Shown in pieces: positions 30,705 to 42,810 of a stretch of DNA of 64,000 bases. Source of the stretch: Phaeodactylum tricornutum CCAP 1055/1. Lineage: Eukaryota > Bacillariophyta > Bacillariophyceae > Surirellales > Neidiaceae. The DNA is taken from assembly GCF_000150955.2 (NCBI RefSeq), contig NC_011671.1, positions 434,001 through 498,000 of the forward strand, in the 5' to 3' direction. The translations under genes and the position numbers were made by a program. Position 1 is the stretch's first letter. Every line of letters starts with the position of its first letter. The notes under the pieces were generated by a model that was not told the DNA's origin, ran no database searches, and worked only from the letters and a program-made list of their open reading frames with translations.

Positions 30705-32259
30705 GGTTCGGAAAAGTCTACCAGGTTGATCCAAAAATACCTGAGCGAAACGAAGACACTGAAACGGTTCGCTTCAAGAAGAATAAATTTATGAAAAGAC
30801 AATGCGATACGATGGATGTCTGGTTGTCAGCTTGCTGGAAGCGCAATATTTGCATCATCATGACAGTAGTAGGAGTTCAACACACCTCTACAGAATGAGA
30901 CGAAGTCTGAGCTTAGACGCGAGCTTTTTTGGATCTCGGAGATTCGCGGGATAAACTGACATAGAGATAGAGTAGCCAGCTGCTCGAGATTGGAAGATCA
31001 TGAATGTAGAGAGCAGCTAGTTAGTGAATCGGTGGAAGCGAACCCATCCAAATTCGAGCGGTCTTGATCCTCAAAATCTTGGCCATGGACCTCTTGACCT
31101 CGGAACCTGGTAGCGTTAGTCTTTCGTCAAATCATAACCATCCACTTTTGCGGGGCGGACAATCTGACAAATTAAATTGCACTTTTTCTGTGAAGTTACG
31201 AAAGGTACTCGCGTTTTATTTTGTGGCGGGGACCTCTCCTTTCGATGGCTCAAGGCGAGTGTGACATTTTAGACAATATGTGAGGGGGGAGCAGGTGAAG
31301 TGCAGAATAAAAAATCTGCAAAATGGGTCACAGTCAGTCCTGGTTCACGTGTGTTGCGCAATTGAAAAGCTAGAAATACGAGGGTCTCTTGACTGTGAGT
31401 GGAATTTTGCTTTTAGCTCTCCTGCTTTCAATCCCGTCCAAAAATACTTAAAAAAATTTATGTTTATACGGTCTTTGTCGTGAGTTTTGAATCCTAATAT
31501 ACATTTAGACTTGTTTAAAAAGATCAAAACCGGCTAGCAACCACCAACTTGTGTCTTAATAATTAATCCACCAATAGTACAGGTTTAGAGTTCACAATGC
31601 TTCCGAAGTGGCGACGGACCTTGACGCAGGATGCCGTCCTATTATACTCCGCCCCGTAATATCGAAACGCTCACTGTCGGTACCAGCAAGCCACATCGCC
31701 GTCTTTCTATTGTGGAGCATTTCCTTTCCGATGAAATTGCTGTGAACCATCACTGACAATTAACAGTAAGACAAGGTAAAAGATTTAAAGTTTATAGGGC
31801 TACAATAAAGTTGACCCTATGTTTTCGTCGTGGTATAAAGAGAAAATCCAGTATTTGGGATGAGCAGGGGTGAAAAATGCACTATTTGGGAAAAATACAC
31901 TGATTCTGAGTAGTTTTTTATTATTGATATGGCATGGTCTGACTAATTACCCAGTCAGCGAATCTCGTCGTCTTTTTTGCTTTGTCCGGATCACGAAATG
32001 TCGCTAGCTAGAGTTAAAGTTAATGTAAATGTAAAGGAACTGTCTGTCTTTACTTTCGTCATCGAAGATGTTCCTCGGCTGATCCGTCGTACGGATTGTC
32101 GTTTTTCGCTCGCGCCGTCTGCCGCCCTTCATCGAAACATTCGTGACATCGATTGGTCGCCCTGTCGATATCAATCTCATGAGCCATAGCCAGCCTTCGT
32201 TGTTTTGTGAAAGGCACGCGGGTCTTTGGTCGATTTGAAAGATAGGGTTTCAGATAGTA
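30705..32259. other. gene-poor stretch with repeat motifs and a solo MITE end
   Basis: No gene is recognised in 1.5 kb; the longest open frames (66-90 codons) look random. It holds the inverted pair TCACAGTCA (31328-31336) and TGACTGTGA (31390-31398), an exact TTAACAGTAA at 31760-31769, and a sequence at about 31837-31890 that matches the terminal repeat of the small element at 37.3 kb. A degraded repeat or RNA gene could hide here. Confidence 0.5.
31837..31890 (+). repeat. solo copy of the MITE terminal repeat
   Basis: The stretch from AGAGAAAATCCA through TATTTGGGATGAGCAGGGG and on to CACTATTTGGG repeats the left end of the element at 37309-37461 with few changes. I find no matching inverted end close by, so this is a fragment or a much-altered copy. 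Confidence 0.75.
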
Positions 32260-32838
32260 ATGAAGAGTACAGGGTGCGTGATACTAGTGTTGGCGAGAGT
32301 CGCGAGCGGTTTTCAACCTACAAGCACGGCTCCAACTCGTCGTCACACCACTTCTTCCCGTCCGCATTTGCCTTTCCTGCTGCCACTTTCGGCAAGCGAT
32401 GCCAACGAAGCGTCACTAGACTCGTTGACGACGAACCAAATCAAAATGCTACGCAAGGAAATGAACAAGAGGGAGGCATCCAACCAATTGTCACAGGTAT
32501 TTCTGAGCGCCGACGAAAGTTTTGGACCGTTTTCTCTGGAGACCGTCCAGTCCATCGTTGCCGAACTCACGGAGCAAGAACTTGTGGAGGTACGGGGTAT
32601 TAGTCGGGATAGGAAACGTGCAGTAAAGACCACCTCAGAGAGGTTGGCTTTAGAGTTGGGCATGGAAAGTGGCAAAAACGTCTCGATCGTACAGATTAAA
32701 GGACATGCTGCAACACTATATCGCCCGAGCGAGGACGCATCGAACGCAATTCAACTTCGTACTACGGGCAAAGGCAATCATTGGGAAAAGAAAGCAAAAG
32801 CTCCCAGAAACGACCGTGGACATATTATAGTAGACTAG
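32260..32838 (+). CDS. plastid CRM-domain (CRS1/YhbY-like) RNA-binding protein
   Basis: A 192-residue protein with an ATG start. Residues 1-18 form a signal peptide ending 'VASGFQPTS', where Gly-Phe matches the plastid cleavage motif of diatoms, followed by a Thr/Arg/His-rich transit stretch. Residues about 85-165 resemble a single CRM domain, the RNA-binding fold of bacterial YhbY (a pre-50S factor) and of plant plastid splicing factors: helix 'LETVQSIVAELTEQELVEVR', then a Lys/Arg/Ser segment, 'TTSERLALELG' and 'VSIVQIKGHAATLYRPS'. The last part corresponds to the CRM ending 'vqviG....LYR'. The classic GxxG loop is replaced by 'FGPFS'. A role in plastid ribosome assembly is the likeliest, by analogy with YhbY. 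Confidence 0.75.
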   Translation: MKSTGCVILVLARVASGFQPTSTAPTRRHTTSSRPHLPFLLPLSASDANEASLDSLTTNQIKMLRKEMNKREASNQLSQVFLSADESFGPFSLETVQSIVAELTEQELVEVRGISRDRKRAVKTTSERLALELGMESGKNVSIVQIKGHAATLYRPSEDASNAIQLRTTGKGNHWEKKAKAPRNDRGHIIVD

Positions 32839-32941
32839 ATTACCAAGGTAGCCCCTTTTTTAACTGTAAACAAAATTCTCGGTATTATATCTGCTTTACA
32901 TTAACGGAGTGCCCAGAACAAACAATCGGCAACAGCACTAG

Positions 32942-35886
32942 TTACTCCCGATAGTCTTCCACCTTCATCTTCTCACTTTCCTCATGAGTGAGAAGTAGAC
33001 GAGCGTGATCTTGAAGGAAGTCGAGATTATACTTGTTTTCTTGGCATATGGCCCGGAGTTCGTCATATTTCGTTTGAACACACTTGTGCGTTGCACGGAA
33101 GGCTCGCATAAAATTGCCACGATTCCTATCCATGTGAATCCCGTGTGTACGTAGCAGTTCCAGGCACCAATGCAGATAGAACTCAATGTGCGGAGAGTCC
33201 GCCATCACTTTTGCCACATATTGCAGGACTCGTTCCAAATGTTCAGGACCGATGGATCGAACAACATGAGCAATCGAGTCAAACGGTGTCGACTCTAGCA
33301 CGTTCTTTACAAGGGCAAACTCATTCAAATGAAGGGCCATACGCAGCGCCATGATGTAGTCTCCCGTGCTTAGCTTAGATTCCACCGCAGCGGGGGTGAT
33401 GGTTTCGGTGAGAGAGATCGGGTCAAATATCATATCTTCGTCCAACGAGTAGACATGAAGCCCCTCTCCCGAAATAGTGGCCCATTCTCGGCCAGTAGAT
33501 GAAAACGCGACTTGTAGCGTCAGTACTTCTACCCTAGAACTACGCGAGCCATCGTCACCTCGACGAGCACCCGGCAATTGCAAGGCATTGTACATCGTAT
33601 CATCCCCCGAATCGGCGTGATCATCAATCGGTCCTCCGGGACCCAGATTTTTGGAGTTGAGCTGCAAGGACAGTACCAAAGGGATATGTTAGATTTGCAT
33701 AACGAACATGTTCAGAGACAACGAGCAAAATCAACGCTCAGACATCCAAGGAAGTTAAAAGCTCCAAATGGGTCTAACCCGTCAGCTGCATACTGCGAAT
33801 GTTTATGGGAAGTTCATCATCATAGCGTTAAAGAGCCAAGGCTGACTATGGCCGAGATCATTGAACGTACCTCGTCCAAAACTCCGTCCAAACTTCGATT
33901 AAAAGTGACTTGAAATTTTTTCAATAGCATTTGCTGCGAGACCTCGTAGATGCAGACATATTTGGAGTTGCCCCCGGCAAGGATGCAGGATCCGTCTGCT
34001 GAGTAACAAACAGATGTGAAATATCGAGAAGAAGCGTTGTTGTCGGCTGTCATTCGGTCATTAATCTTACGACCACCAGCTATGTCTCTCCGACCGTCGA
34101 TTTCAAATTTTAACTTGGCACTGTCGACATCCCAAAAACTTAGAATACCGCCCATTGTACCCGTGCACACTTCTCTACTGTCCGGCCGAAAGGTCACGCA
34201 TACCACATCTGCCGTGTGTTGCAAACTTTCAGTTGGAACATTCCCCTTGTAAAGATCCCAGAGTTTCACAGTACCATCCCAAGAACCGCTAACTAGAATA
34301 CCGCCATTCCCTTGAAAAGACAAATCCGAGACCGGTCCCCTATGACCAGTCAATATATCGAGAAGCTTACCGGTTTGGAGATTCCAAGCATAAATATGAA
34401 AAGGATCTGTACTACCCGCAGTTACAATCTCACCGCTTGGATCTACTGCGAGACTCAAGAACTGTACGGGAGTTGGTGTGGTAAAAGTCTTGAAAGTGCG
34501 GTATCGATAGAGATCATGGGCTCGAACGGTGCCATCCAAACTGGAGGACAGAACAACGCTAGCATTGGCAAATGCGACGGCCGTTATCGGGGCTGTATGA
34601 CTTTTCTCCATTGTCACATAACAAAATCCAGATGTAGCATTCCATAGCTTAAGCTTGCCATCGTCGCCTCCCGTACAAACAATTACACCATCTGGCGAGT
34701 AGGCCATGCATCGCATGCCGTACGCATGACCTCGCTGTTTCAAGACGTATGTCTCGGAACGCCATTCCCAAACGAACAATTGCTGTGAATGAGGGCAGGC
34801 TAAAGCGAGCCAGTCGCCGGTCTTGTTAAGGACACACGTTTTTACTAGTTGGTTGTTTCCAACAGAAAGGGTATGAATATTGGAAACGGAAGGCATTTCG
34901 TAAAGCCCGAAGAGACCCGAAGAAAATCCGACCGCCAGTAGCTGACCACGTTCACAGTATGTGACAGAGCTAACATCTGCACCATCTTGGTGGAAATAAT
35001 GTCTCGACTTGACAGACCAAAAAGACTGTACTAAATCATGAGCCTGAGACTTCCCAGTACGTTCCGACGCCCGCCTAGGAAATGCGCCTGTGAAAAAATC
35101 GACTGCATCGTCCGTTGAATCCTCCGGGGGTGTTTCTCGATTCTGGTGATCAACATCCCATTCCCCTTCCTTCAATTTGCATTCCCACGATACAAGCGTT
35201 CCGTCTTCGCTCACACTGTAACAGGTTTCCACCCGGCCGCTATGGTTCCCTATCAAGTATACGCCTACTATCGCGCGTTTGTGTCCAGAGAGTGTCACGG
35301 GTTCGAAATTTCGCGTTGTGTGCAAGCTCCAAATTCGAACGGAGCAGTCCCTGCTACCAGCTGCTATCACGGAGCAATCTGAGGACCAGCTCAGGCACAT
35401 AACGTCATCGGCCTGTCCAGTGTATGTGCGGTGCAGTACAAGGGGGGCAAACTCTTTTTGAAGTTGCGACGGTGCGCACCAAACTTGAATCTGTTTGCCG
35501 TGTGTAACTGCGATATAGTTTCCATCTGGGCTGAACAGAACTTGCCTTACCTTACGTTTGAACTGAAATCGGTGGAGAACAATCCCTCTTCGAAAGTTGA
35601 CAATGAGTGCGTAGTTCTTGACATCAACGACGATCAAAATAGCATCGTCGGGTGAAAGGGCGAGACAGCGAACATTCGATCGGGATTCGACAGGCAATGT
35701 ACGGACTGTGTGTGTCCTCAAATCCAAAACTTGGATGCGGTTGGAAACAGAGGATATAAGGAGGTCACCACTGGAATCGTAGACAACGTTGGATCCACTC
35801 CATCGTGTCCCTCCAGTAGTTTCGTTAGTCAAAGGATGGCCGTAGTATGCGCCACAGAGACGTTTCAGTTTGTAGTTAAATTTCAT
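32942..35886 (-). CDS. PWP2: PWP2/UTP1, U3 snoRNP WD40 protein (2 exons)
   Basis: Exons 35886-33871 and 33661-32942 are joined in phase 0 over a 209-base intron (GTACGT...TTGCAG), giving 911 residues. PWP2 is a UTP-B subunit of the small-subunit processome, acting in the nucleolus on pre-18S rRNA. It begins with the family N-terminus 'MKFNYKLKRLCGAYYG', followed by two WD40 propellers with blades such as 'DDVMCLSWSSDCSVIAAGS', 'GMRCMAYSPDGVIVCTGGDD' and 'GPVSDLSFQGNGGILVSGSW'. Exon 2 opens 'LNSKNLGPGGPIDD' and includes 'FSSTGREWATISGEGLHVYS' and 'ITPAAVESKLSTGDYIMALR', the signature of the PWP2 C-terminal domain, and ends in a helical region that contacts other UTP-B members. Confidence 0.95.
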
Positions 35887-36438
35887 GCCGAAAAGTAATG
35901 CTCAAGGCATTTCATCAGCAAGATCATCGTCCAGTTGAGGAAATGAGACTGCTCAAAGCAAAGGAATGGCAAACGAAGGCTGTACGATTTTTCTTGGACG
36001 TCGCAGTTAGATGCATAACCTATTATGGGCAGGCTCATACCTCATACCGCGTTTTTCAAAGGATCTCAGTCTGACGCCGGTCAGACAATGGCAATTAGAT
36101 GAAGAGAAAGGCACCCGCCTTCCTTTCATATTTTGAGCACACCCAATCCACACTACTTGTTGTCCGAAAGAAAGCAAAAGGCATTTTAATGCACACATCA
36201 TGATTTTTTAGCGACGCTACTAGTTCGAGGTTTGGCTTAACATTTTGGCTGTACTTAAAACTCACAATATGTTCTTGCCTAGCAAGTGAGTTAGTTCTAA
36301 AAGAGGGCTTCGTACAAAACAAAGGTCATAGACATAAGAAGTCGGACAGTTTCCCCGCCGTATGCGTTGCGTCCTTTGATGTAAACTATTGTTCACGATA
36401 ATCACGACATCTTCGGCGCCTTCATCCCAATTCCCCCG
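35887..36438. other. intergenic stretch
   Basis: This is the promoter side of PWP2 and the 3' flank of the calmodulin-like gene. Two short minus-strand frames (36007-36322) overlap each other and look random. Confidence 0.45.
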
Positions 36439-37000
36439 TCAAGATAGCATCATATTTTTGAACTCCTCAAAGGAGATTTCTCCATCACCATCAACGTCTA
36501 CAATTTCCATGATTGCATCAATTTCATCGTCGGTCAAAGTCTGGGCTAGCTTCTTCATCAGCATGCGAACTTCGTTGCGGTCAATGAACCCACTACCATC
36601 GGCATCAAACATATTGAAGGCCTCTCTAAGATCCTCTTCTGGATCTTGATTACGCTCGTCCATTCTTAGTCGCATCATAGAGATAAATTCTTCGAAATCT
36701 ATTGCTCCATCTCCGTTCAAATCAACAGCCTTGACAATATCTTCAAGCTCTTCGTCGTTCGGCTGTTCGCCAAGCTTAGTCATAACATGCCGCAGCTCGT
36801 GACTTTCAATTGTTCCTTTTTTAAATTAGCAACAAAGCGAAACAAAAGAAAGAGTCAAGTAAGAGAAAATCGTCGTAGAAAAACCTATGTCAAGATCGAG
36901 GGAGGTATCACTCACCTCCGCCATCCATATCGAACATGTCAAAAGCCTCCTTGAATTCTGCAATCTCTTCTTTCGTGAGCTCTCGCGTCAACATGGCCAT
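36439..37000 (-). CDS. calmodulin-like protein with four EF hands (2 exons)
   Basis: Exons 37000-36916 and 36815-36439 are joined over a 100-base intron (GTGAGT...AAAAAAG), giving 153 residues. The join completes the first calcium loop. All four EF-hand loops look able to bind calcium: residues 24-35 (DMDGGGTIESHE), 60-71 (DLNGDGAIDFEE), 99-110 (DADGSGFIDRNE) and 135-146 (DVDGDGEISFEE), each with Asp at position 1 and Glu at position 12. The central linker 'RMDERNQDPEEDLREAF' resembles calmodulin. The protein diverges enough from true calmodulin (for example 'LTRELTKEEIAEFKEAF' at the start) that I call it calmodulin-like; a troponin-C-like or axonemal role is possible. No myristoylation or membrane signal is seen. 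Confidence 0.9.
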
Positions 37001-38524
37001 CGTGCTTTACTTAGATCGCCTAAAGAACATTCACTTTCTAGAGTCAAAGGAATGTTGTGATGGCTCTAACAAGCTGGAACTATCAACAAGTCAAGCTTCC
37101 CAAAACCTTGGCATTTACTCCAAATTCTCTCAGTCAATTGAAACCCCTCCAGTGTATGTGTCTGGCATTTGGCTGTCATTACAGGTTCATTTTTCAAGGG
37201 AACAGCAGCAAGTTTGGTACATGTGCTTCTGTCAGATTCAATCGTCAGGTTGACTGAGAGTGACTGCGAATGACCCGATTCAGGAGACTATGACCTTTCT
37301 GTGAGAAAAAGAGAAAATCCACTATTTGGGATGAGCAGGGGTAAAATTTACACTATTTACAGTTAGGAAAATTAATTTGTTTCTAAGTATCATGCGGTCA
37401 TAAGGCTTTTCATAGGGTGTAATTTTCACCCCTGCTCATCTTAAATAGTGGATTTTCTTTAAGAAAGAAAAGCTGGAAACTTTACTGGTACCCAGGTTCT
37501 TTTAGATTATTATATGACTTTATGCTACGGAAAAAAAAGCAAAAAATCGGTTGAAAAGCTGCCCTATATATTGCTCCGGGAAACGACCTCGGGATCGTTG
37601 GGAATAATGTTACTCCACACCATTCTTCCTCGCTAGGATACGAACGTATTCAAGGTGAGCAACTTCGGAAAGGAAGACCGCTCCCATCGGCCTTGGTGGT
37701 GTTTTGCCCTTAAGAAGCTTGCTGGATAGCTGTGATTCAGAGTCAAGCACTCTTATCCACTTTGTCACAATTGAAATGTGCGCCTCGTTCCTGTGATCAG
37801 ACGGAAATACATAGGAATAGCCTGGATTTCTTAGGCTCAAAAGACCAAAAACGGTAATTTTGCTCCTCAGAATGCTTGAGAAGAACACATGCCTTCATGT
37901 AAGTTCACGTTTAATATTTCATAGGTAGGGTGTGGGTTAACATGCCCTCTTCTCCTGGTGCTAATTACTGCTCTAGCTAGTAGGTAGAGCGGAATACGAA
38001 GATATCCAGCGTTGTTTCATAGCTTACAGTCCCATATTCTAACAGATTTGCATGCTTTCTTGGCTGGACTTAAAATGTATTGGACGAATTTCAGAATAAT
38101 GCGCCGGCATTTTACTGTTAGTCACCGAGGCTTTCCTTCCGGCTTTATATCAAACACTGTCTGTAGTTTGCGTTGTGATTTGGACAACGAAATCTTTTCG
38201 ACTTGACCTGACTGACTGCAAAGTAACTTTGGCGAACTGACTATTTCTAGCTAGTGTCAACATCAGCTATCAGAAAGAGATGTTGATATGGTTTGGATAT
38301 TTTTTCCTTTAGACACCCGCGCCTTTCTTGATTCTTCCCCAAACTAACAGTAAAAACGGAAAGGCACCAAGCGATTCTCAAAGTCTCCAACCAGAAATTC
38401 GCTCATGCTCTTCTCGTCGCAGCGTGTAGACTGGCCATGAGAGCCCACACATGAGTACTGTCAAGCCAAAATATGAGTTATCGCTATTTTTTGCCAACAA
38501 GGCCTAAAATTTGGCAAGATTAAC
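37001..38524. other. gene-poor stretch with one MITE
   Basis: It holds the inverted-repeat element at 37309-37461. A 92-codon minus-strand frame at 37610-37888 resembles nothing and I do not call it. A near copy of the recurring motif (CTAACAGTAA) lies near 38344. The rest shows nothing I can assign. Confidence 0.5.
37309..37461. mobile_element. small non-autonomous DNA element (MITE-like) with terminal inverted repeats
   Basis: About 150 bases flanked by inverted repeats of about 45-50 bases: AGAAAATCCACTATTTGGGA near 37312 and its reverse complement ending near 37460, with the shared core GATGAGCAGGGG. The middle (about 37357-37412) is AT-rich and non-coding. There is no transposase. A solo end is present at 31837-31890. 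Target-site duplication is unclear because the flanks are A/T- and A/G-rich. Confidence 0.75.
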
Positions 38525-41500
38525 CTACGGCGCCGGCCAAAAGTTTAACGTACTTGCAACCAAAAAGTCGCTGAGCTGTTTTGGAGTCAGCCCCTTGAAG
38601 TTGCTATCGGATTCCGTCGCTAACAACTCCAAATGATTCCGCATGTCCCTTTTTTTGGAACGCCTAGTATGCCGGGAGATACCATGGGACGTGGTTGTCT
38701 GTCTGTAACAATCCGTTTCATGAGCATAGTTGACTTCATTTTCGTACAGAGCAATGCATCTCAGCGTTGGCAGATAGTCTAGGACAAGTGCTGAGTCCTG
38801 TATGCCGTCAACCATAGCGCCGGTCAGATTCCGTGAGAAAAGAAATCTACCAGCATTTTTTGTAAAAACAGTTTTCACAAGACGATCGATTGTCAAATCA
38901 AAATACGCTTTCCGTTTTCGCTCATAGAGACACTGATGGCTTTCTTTGTCTTTGAACAACTGGGTTCTCATTCGAGTCCTGAGGAGACTCGGAAGGGCAA
39001 GAAAGGATGCTTGTGTTTGGTCAAATAAAACAATGTTCTCCTGTTCCGAGATGAAAACATCCACGCCGGTACCTGCAGCGCTGTGTTCGTCTTCGTGATG
39101 AGCTGAGAAACCAGTAAGCAAACCAACTCCTTCCTCTGAGCATAGAGAATAATGTAAGAGTCGTCGCTTTTCGACCCGCGACGGCAGGATCACGTAGCTC
39201 TCGCTACCTCCAAAAAAGTACGCATCTTCCTTCCAACCTAGTGAAAAGAGTCGGTCTTCGGGTGGCCTGAAAAAAATTCCGAATGAGATTTATGGACAAT
39301 GGAGCAACAATCGGTCGATATTCTACGTACGGCTTGCTTTTTTCGTTGTTGTACTTTGGGAATGCTTCGGTTAGGTCAAAACCAAAGCCACGAACTGCAC
39401 CAGACAAAAAGGGAGTGCTCAAGCTTCCAAGGTCCTCCAACAGTCTTGAATCACTATTAATTTCTGCATCAAACGAGGCTTCTTCCATTTCTAACGCCGG
39501 TAAAACAGGTCTGTAATTTTCAACTGCTCTCGACAACTCGTATTTCAAATTCCAAGCGTCTAGGCCCTCTTTCAAAAGCCTTGCCGGAAGCTTTGACTCC
39601 TCAAAGACTCTAGGTAATGTATTCGGAAGCATCAAGCAATCCAAGCTCGAAGGTACATTCTCGATGGATGTAATATTATGTTGCTCGTCTTCCAGGCCGC
39701 CCCCTTCGTCTTCATTTTGCTCTGTTTTCATTGGAGTTGGTAAACAATATTCAAGATTGCAAATTGTATGCAGAGAAGATATTGTCCCCAATGTGAGTTC
39801 ATCGACAATGAGGTGGCCGAAAGTGGTTGATATACAGCCAAGTTCAGCAAGACTATAGACTACAACCGGAGCATAGCGACTTTCAAGACTCCGGTTGTTG
39901 CAGCCTTCCACCATTCCGCAAGAGCCTACACATAGTGGTAGACGACATGGTGGGACAACCGATAGGATAGTAGAATCGTTCATAATTCGCGAGGAAAAGC
40001 ACACCTGGTCGCCAACTTTCACGCCAACTGGAAAGCCTCCATTGCCCAACGAAGGAGACGCAACAAGAGATAAAAAGTTTTTGCCTGTCACAGTTACGAA
40101 TGAAAAAGTATCAGAAGGAACACAACTAGGTTGAATAGCATCGATTTTGGGGCTGCGCGAAGAAAGGGACGCAAATGAGGTTTCCTCTGGCTCGATAGAG
40201 ATGGCAGTAGCCGCCTCGAGAAAGGAGGAAGCATCTGAGGAGGCAAATAGCTGCAGTTCTAGACACATACGTCGCATATCTGATCGACAGAGCTCAGCAA
40301 GCTCTAAAAGCATCTTCTCCAAGCTGCTGTCCGACGTATTGCGGCACAGCGAGAAACGTTCATTTTCGAGAATTCGGCGTAGTTTGGACATGCATTCCCG
40401 AGGATGGGGCATATCTACGACAATATGATGGAAGCGAAACGAAGGAGAATTGAGACAATCCGGAAATCGATTGGAAGTCAGAATGATAGGGCACTTGCTC
40501 CGTTTTTGTAAATCACATAAAGCTGACCAAAATCCATTGTCACCTTGAGCCTCGAACAGCAAGTCGACCTCGTCTATAAGAATTACCGTCAGGGTAGATC
40601 CCCTCATCATGGAGTTGACAGACTTGTCATTGCAATCGGTATTTGGCCCCTTTTTCGCAGTGGCAAAGACATTGGCTTGGTGTGTGTGCAGCAAGTCCAT
40701 GGTGGAGTGGCTTTGTGTTGCCTCTTCAATGGTTTTGCGTAAGGCAGACGCTCCTCTCCTTTCGGTTGTGTTAATCTCCAAAATGGGACAGCCGTGTTGC
40801 TGAGCAACAGCATGTACCAAGCTCGTTTTACCGCTTCCAACTGGTCCCGTTATCAAACACAAACTCGGTAAGGACGGTCCTTCTTCATCTGAATCCTCCC
40901 AAAGATCGCGGTCGTCCTTGTAAACAACTTTGTTGGCACGAGATACATTCTTTTGGAAACGACGCTGGTTTTCGGCGCGACATTCGTGAGCTTTTTGGCG
41001 TTCCAGTTTCCACTCCTGGACGAACTTCGCCAGATCCAGAGCAGCATTTTCAATACTGGCGCCACACAAATCTTCCGGTAACCTTCGAATACCGTACCTG
41101 TCGCTCCATAGAGATGTGTCCGTGTTGCTGGCAGGCTCAAGGGGTGGGACGAGATGTGCTTGTAAAGTAAGCTTAATTGGATCTTTTGGCCTGAAGTTTC
41201 CAGCAAAAGAGTTTCCATCTACCGGTAACAGCCGAAGTTTGGCTTCATTTTCCGAATGCTTTGTCTGCACAAAATTTTCACTCATGTTTCTATCGCATCC
41301 GGCATACTGAAGCTGAGAAATTGCCGCACGTGTTTGTTTCAGCGCATCCAGCGACAACCAAGAATAAGGAGCTTTCGAATCAGAAGCAGATTGCGAGTTC
41401 TTCCTGTCCGCTGGAATCACGTGCGACGGTGTAGGAAAGCGTGCCGCGTGAGCAACTACATTCTTTTGTTGGTTACAAGGATGTCGTTCGTTTGTGTATT

Positions 41501-42260
41501 GCTTGGCTGTCGGATCATGGGAGGACGCGGTCGACCCGGTGGCGTCATCGGCTGCACGTTGACGTTTTAGCTGGCGTTCCCGATCCTTTAGAGTTTTGAG
41601 ACGCCGCTTGGCTTGAAATTCTGCCTGACGCTGTTCCGCCATCAATATCTTCGAGTCTTCTTTAGTCTTACCAAACACCAATGGTGAAAGTCTACATTCC
41701 GTTTTGTGCTTGCAAGTCTTTTTAGCGCGAGATTTGGAAGTAGGTACGTGCGTATCATAATCCTTGACATCGTAGATCTGACCGACGGAATCCATATCCG
41801 CGTCAAGTGGTGGATGGCTACGCTTCCCGATGCCGTCATCGAGAGAGGAGGTGCGGGGGTTGGGTGTGGAATGGCGAACGGGTGTCACTTCTGTAGTCAA
41901 GCTAACGTCTTTTCTTGCTGCCCGCTCAACAACTTTGTGAGGTAACGACAAATTTGCTTTGCTGGGTTTCCTTTTCATTTTGTGGGCTGTGACGAAAGCA
42001 GGCGTAGTGCTAGCCCCGCGAGGCTTCGGTACACCGCCGAAGAAGGGGTGGCGTTTCGGGTTGGCGTGCGTGGGGGGTTCATGATTTTGATGTTCTTCCC
42101 CCTCGCGCGTTTGTTCCTCACGGCAGAGGTCTTCATGAATGCAAGCTTCTTGAAAGGATGCGAAAGAGGCGGTGTGGCAGACATCACAGCGCCAAAGTTG
42201 CTGCGTTTTTGTAGGAGGATTGCGCGGCGGAGACGGCATGATCGATGTACTACCAGCCAT
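38525..42260 (-). CDS. ATAD5: ATAD5/ELG1-like AAA+ ATPase (PCNA unloader; 2 exons)
   Basis: Exons 42260-39331 and 39266-38525 are joined over a 64-base intron (GTACGT...TTTTCAG), giving 1223 residues. ATAD5/Elg1 forms an RFC-like complex with RFC2-5 that unloads PCNA after replication. The N-terminus has a CxxC...H....C zinc-finger-like unit ('CDVCHTASFASFQEACIHED'). Residues 80-350 are basic and disordered with possible nuclear localisation runs (KRRLKTLKDRERQLKRQR). The ATPase begins near 455: Walker A GPVGSGKTS (near 467), Walker B 'VILIDEVDLLFE' (near 556), sensor 1 'CPIILTSNRFPDCL', and 'CRSDMRRMCLELQLFASS' (sensor 2 region). Exon 2 restores the C-terminal 'VLDYLPTLRCIALYENE' region that ATAD5 uses to bind RFC subunits. 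Alternative members such as CTF18 or RAD17 fit less well. Confidence 0.85.
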
Positions 42261-42810
42261 AGTCTGTTCCCGGCAGTCGCTGCTAGCCCAACAACGACAG
42301 GAGGACTTTCTGTCTGTACTTGTACTTGGCTATTGTTTTTAGGAGACACCACACTCCCTCTCGAATGCTGCCTAGGTCAACGATTCTTTCCGTATCGTCC
42401 CCATGGTGGCATAGAACCGACCAGCGCCGCTACGGTGCTCCATCGGTTTTCCGATTTTCGGACCGAACGCAACGGAGGGAAAGCGGCGCGCGCGTTCACA
42501 AGTCTAGCATGCGCGAAATGTCTATATTTCGCTGGCTTTCCTGCGTAGCCGTACTTATCAAGCCTTATACCAACAATTCTATATATTTATTTTTCATGAT
42601 AATGATCTCTAGTTCAAATATAGAAATATCATAGAGTCCAGGACCCATCGAAGCGCCAGGCCAACTTCGCTTCGCCAAACAACCACATTTTCGGAAGAAA
42701 CCACTCGCTGACACCACGAGTGTGAGTAGAGTCCAGTTCAGTTTCTATTTCGATACAACCACCCTCGTTGAGTCGCAAAGTTTGTCTACATTATTTTGCA
42801 CCTCCACAGC
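42261..42810. other. divergent promoter region
   Basis: This lies between the ATAD5 gene (minus) and the 999-residue protein gene (plus). Short frames on the plus strand run into the ATAD5 5' end and are shadows. No gene is seen. Confidence 0.45.

Noticed and set aside
37610-37888. 92-codon minus-strand frame next to the MITE
   Set aside because: It opens with ATG but matches no family I know, and frames of this length occur by chance here. It could be reconsidered with transcript data.
41982-42548. 188-codon plus-strand frame
   Set aside because: Overlaps the 5' end of the ATAD5 gene on the other strand and its promoter; Cys- and Arg-rich without a recognisable pattern.
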